Positions 61,998 through 64,000 of a stretch of 64,000 nt of DNA are shown here, one piece after another; within the stretch, counting starts at the first letter, position 1, and the number at the start of each line of letters is the position of its first letter. Position numbers and translations under genes: made by a program. Under the pieces are notes generated by a model. That model was not told the origin of the DNA and did not search any database. It saw nothing but the letters and a program-made list of their open reading frames with translations. This DNA is from Nereocystis luetkeana. Taxonomy: Eukaryota; Sar; Phaeophyceae; Laminariales; Laminariaceae. The stretch covers positions 248,001 to 312,000 of the forward strand of contig JARUPZ010000016.1 in NCBI GenBank assembly GCA_031213475.1, read 5' to 3'.

Positions 61998-62300
61998 ATA
62001 TGTTGGTACATGGTATGATGGTACTACACGGCTCTTGATATACTAAATGGATCAAACACGGTATGGGATATGGGATATGTTGGTGGTATAGTAATTGGGA
62101 AAAACACCGTATGTGGTATGGTATGGTACGTTTACGGTATTGTACCATAGTACGGTATAGTGGATGTATTATATGGCTAGTTTTGCCTGGTGGTATGGGA
62201 TGTTTCAATATATAAGGTCCGTCAGGGTCGAATACGTCGTACAAATATCATCTGGAACGACTATATATATCGACCATCATTGGAAAGTGTTCGGAAAATC
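61998..62300. repeat. ATGGTATGGTACGG array plus dispersed unit, copy 2
   Basis: GGTATGGGATATGGGATATG and GGTATGGTATGGTACG tracts precede a block with TGTTTCAATATATAAGGTCC and ATATATCGACCATCATTGG, matching 50930-51060. Confidence 0.75.
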
Positions 62301-62339
62301 TAAGCCATGCGGACAGATGGGCAGAGAGACAAGTTTGCA

Positions 62340-62412
62340 TTTACCAAAATAGAGACTCAGTTCTACAAACTGAGAATTTCCAAAATAGAGACTCAGTTTA
62401 TAAACTGAGAAT
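62340..62412. repeat. Tandem CCAAAATAGAGACTCAGTT hairpin units
   Basis: Two units of about 38 bp. Each can pair ACTCAGTT with AACTGAGA, giving two adjacent small hairpins. Confidence 0.8.
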
Positions 62413-62485
62413 ATCTGTGAAATAAACAAGCCAGACTTTATGATGTTCTCCCATTGCCTCGGGATAGTGTCGTCTAGTCTTTGAT

Positions 62486-62815
62486 CATGTCGCCATGCGA
62501 TTTCTCGCCGGACTTACCGAGCACAACCACGGGAAAATGTCGGCAGTGGCGGGTGACACGTGTAAAGCCACCTCCGCGAGCGCGTAGCCGTGGCTTACTC
62601 GAGCGTGGGCGTTTCAACGATTATCTTGGAAAGAGGCTCTAGTCTTTCATCAAGTGAAAGCGGGTTTTACAGGCGCCGGAGTGCGATTTCTCGCCGAAAT
62701 TGCGGAGCAGAACCTGGAGACTTTGATGGGAAGCGGGGGGTGACACGACTGCCGCAAGCGCGTGGCCGTGGCGTGCTTGAGGGTGGATGCTTCGACGACG
62801 GTGAAGAAACTGAGT
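62486..62815. repeat. Diverged duplication, period about 195 bp
   Basis: TGCGATTTCTCGCCG, GGGTGACACG and GCGCGTAGCCGTGGC/GCGCGTGGCCGTGGC recur in the same order in the two halves. Confidence 0.65.
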
Positions 62816-62929
62816 TAAAAAAAACACGGTTAAGAAAATAGAATTTTTCCTAGGGGAACCAGAAACTAGATCCTAAAGGGATGAAGTTAATCTGTTGTTT
62901 TTTCGCCCCCTTGAGGCATGTATTTACCC

Positions 62930-63250
62930 GAGTATCACCCGTACCCAGACTTTCAATTAGTTATCTACGCCCGTGCCACAATACCCGGAACATATGTGAA
63001 TTCTGTAAGACTTTCATATCCATACCCAGAACTCCTGTGAGTTCTGCATGACGTTCATACCTGTACCCAGAACTTCTGTGAACCCGTGCCACAATACCCG
63101 GGGTACGGGTGCGACATTTTTAAACCTGCCCGAAACATGTGGGAGTTCTGTACGGCCACAATACCCAGAATTTCTATGATTCCTGTAAGACTTCCATACC
63201 CGTACCTGGAACTTTTTGTAAGTTCTGTAAGACTTCCATACCATTTTCCG
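62930..63250. repeat. CCCGTACCC / TTCTGTGAGTTCTGTAAGAC minisatellite, copy 2
   Basis: The same alternating phrases as 30140-30600, including CCCGTGCCACAATACCCGG. It abuts an exon-like minus-strand stretch. Confidence 0.8.
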
Positions 63251-63385
63251 GAATCCACAAACCCCACGGATGATAGCTTTGCAATCTTCTCTCCATCCTT
63301 TCTAATTTTGGCCTCATACACCTTTCCAAACGAACAGTTTTCTTCGTCATCACCAGTGATCTTCACAGACGTTTCAGTACCACCT
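63251..63385 (-). CDS. Exon-like stretch, unassigned
   Basis: Minus-strand reading GTETSVKITGDDEENCSFGK then VYEAKIRKDGEKIAKLSSVG and FVDSG is hydrophilic and well mixed, unlike the surrounding repeat frames. It may start after TACACAG. It runs into the minisatellite, where a donor GTATGG is possible. The rest of such a gene would lie beyond the window's right edge. Family unknown. Confidence 0.3.
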
Positions 63386-63734
63386 CTGTGTATTTTACCT
63401 TAGACACTCCACACGAGTCACTGTTTTATAGGTTATGAGCCTCGCCCTTTCATCTACACATCGACTGGCACCCCGCACCAATGGCCCGCTGAGCTCGTCA
63501 ACTTTTACAAGAATCTCTAGGAACATCACGTTTTTAAGTGCGGAGGAATACGATTTCCCCCAGCTATTTGAAGATCAGCCTCGACTCAGCAGCACCATCG
63601 ACGTCCATCTAGTTCGTCGGGATTATACAAAAGCAACGACTGCTTCACGATATCACTCATAAAGCAGGTACATAAGGATACTGTTGTCGTGTTTTTCAGC
63701 GCGTAGCACGTACGCGTATGGAGTCTGGTTTCTC

Positions 63735-64000
63735 GCTCTCACGCGCGAAGCTCGTATCAACATTAATTTCACGCTGCAAGCTCGAAATACGTCACACGAC
63801 TATTTTATGCGTCACCACGCGCAAAACTTTGTTTCGATACTACTTTCATGCGGTACGCACGAGAAATGTTACACGGCTATTTCTGTGCTACCACACACAA
63901 AGTTGATTTCAAGACTATTTTCACACTGTACGCACGAGAAACATCACCCGACTGGTTTCTGCGCTATCACGCGCAAAGTTGGTTTCGAGCCGTTTCACGC
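63735..64000. repeat. About 77-bp tandem repeat running off the window
   Basis: CACGCGC(G/A)AAGCT/AGTTGGTTTC recurs near 63740, 63815, 63891 and 63969, with GCACGAGAAA[T/C] and ACACG(A/G)CTATTT between. Confidence 0.85.

Overview
This is a eukaryotic nuclear window with roughly balanced base composition. It has few genes, is rich in introns and is crowded with repeats. Nearly all open frames are short and patternless. The real coding signal lies in small GC-rich exons joined by GT-AG introns of about 0.7-3.4 kb. A truncated LINE, a tyrosine-recombinase (DIRS/Ngaro-like) retroelement, MITEs and minisatellites inside introns fit a large-genome alga. A brown alga or other stramenopile is my best guess, but this is inference and no marker gene confirms it.

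Layout. 1-11 kb holds MITEs, a tRNA-like repeat, an 85-bp repeat family, a 5'-truncated LINE with an (AAC)n tail (3.4-4.75 kb) and a zone of decayed coding-like sequence (7.1-10.6 kb). 11.77-25.16 kb (+) is a putative seven-exon gene that I assembled by splice sites and phase. It encodes about 876 residues with a long disordered, basic N-terminal part, and I do not recognise the family. 29.30-45.57 kb (-) is the best-supported gene: a spastin-type MIT-AAA ATPase in ten exons, all phase-consistent, encoding 535 residues. The two genes converge. 45.6-55.8 kb is mostly minisatellites and short repeats. 55.9-59.4 kb is a decayed RT-RNase H-tyrosine recombinase retroelement. 59.4-64 kb is again repeats, with one exon-like stretch on the minus strand near 63.3 kb.

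The most unusual signal is a 9-bp palindrome-like word, TACCWGGTA, which I counted by eye about 29 times (about 0.5 expected by chance). Comparing copies of the 13-member palindromic MITE family shows it arising as a clean insertion: TA in one copy is TA-CCWGG-TA in another. A central A/T alternative between two TA dinucleotides is the logic of Tc1/mariner excision footprints. These may therefore be scars of an active TA-targeting transposon whose ends begin CCWGG.

A second theme is how repeats have entered the spastin gene. A 217-bp tandem duplication copied a splice acceptor plus the Walker A start of one exon. An inverted pair of about 190-bp repeats flanks exons 7-9. A GTCACG minisatellite abuts the stop codon. 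Several introns carry minisatellites.
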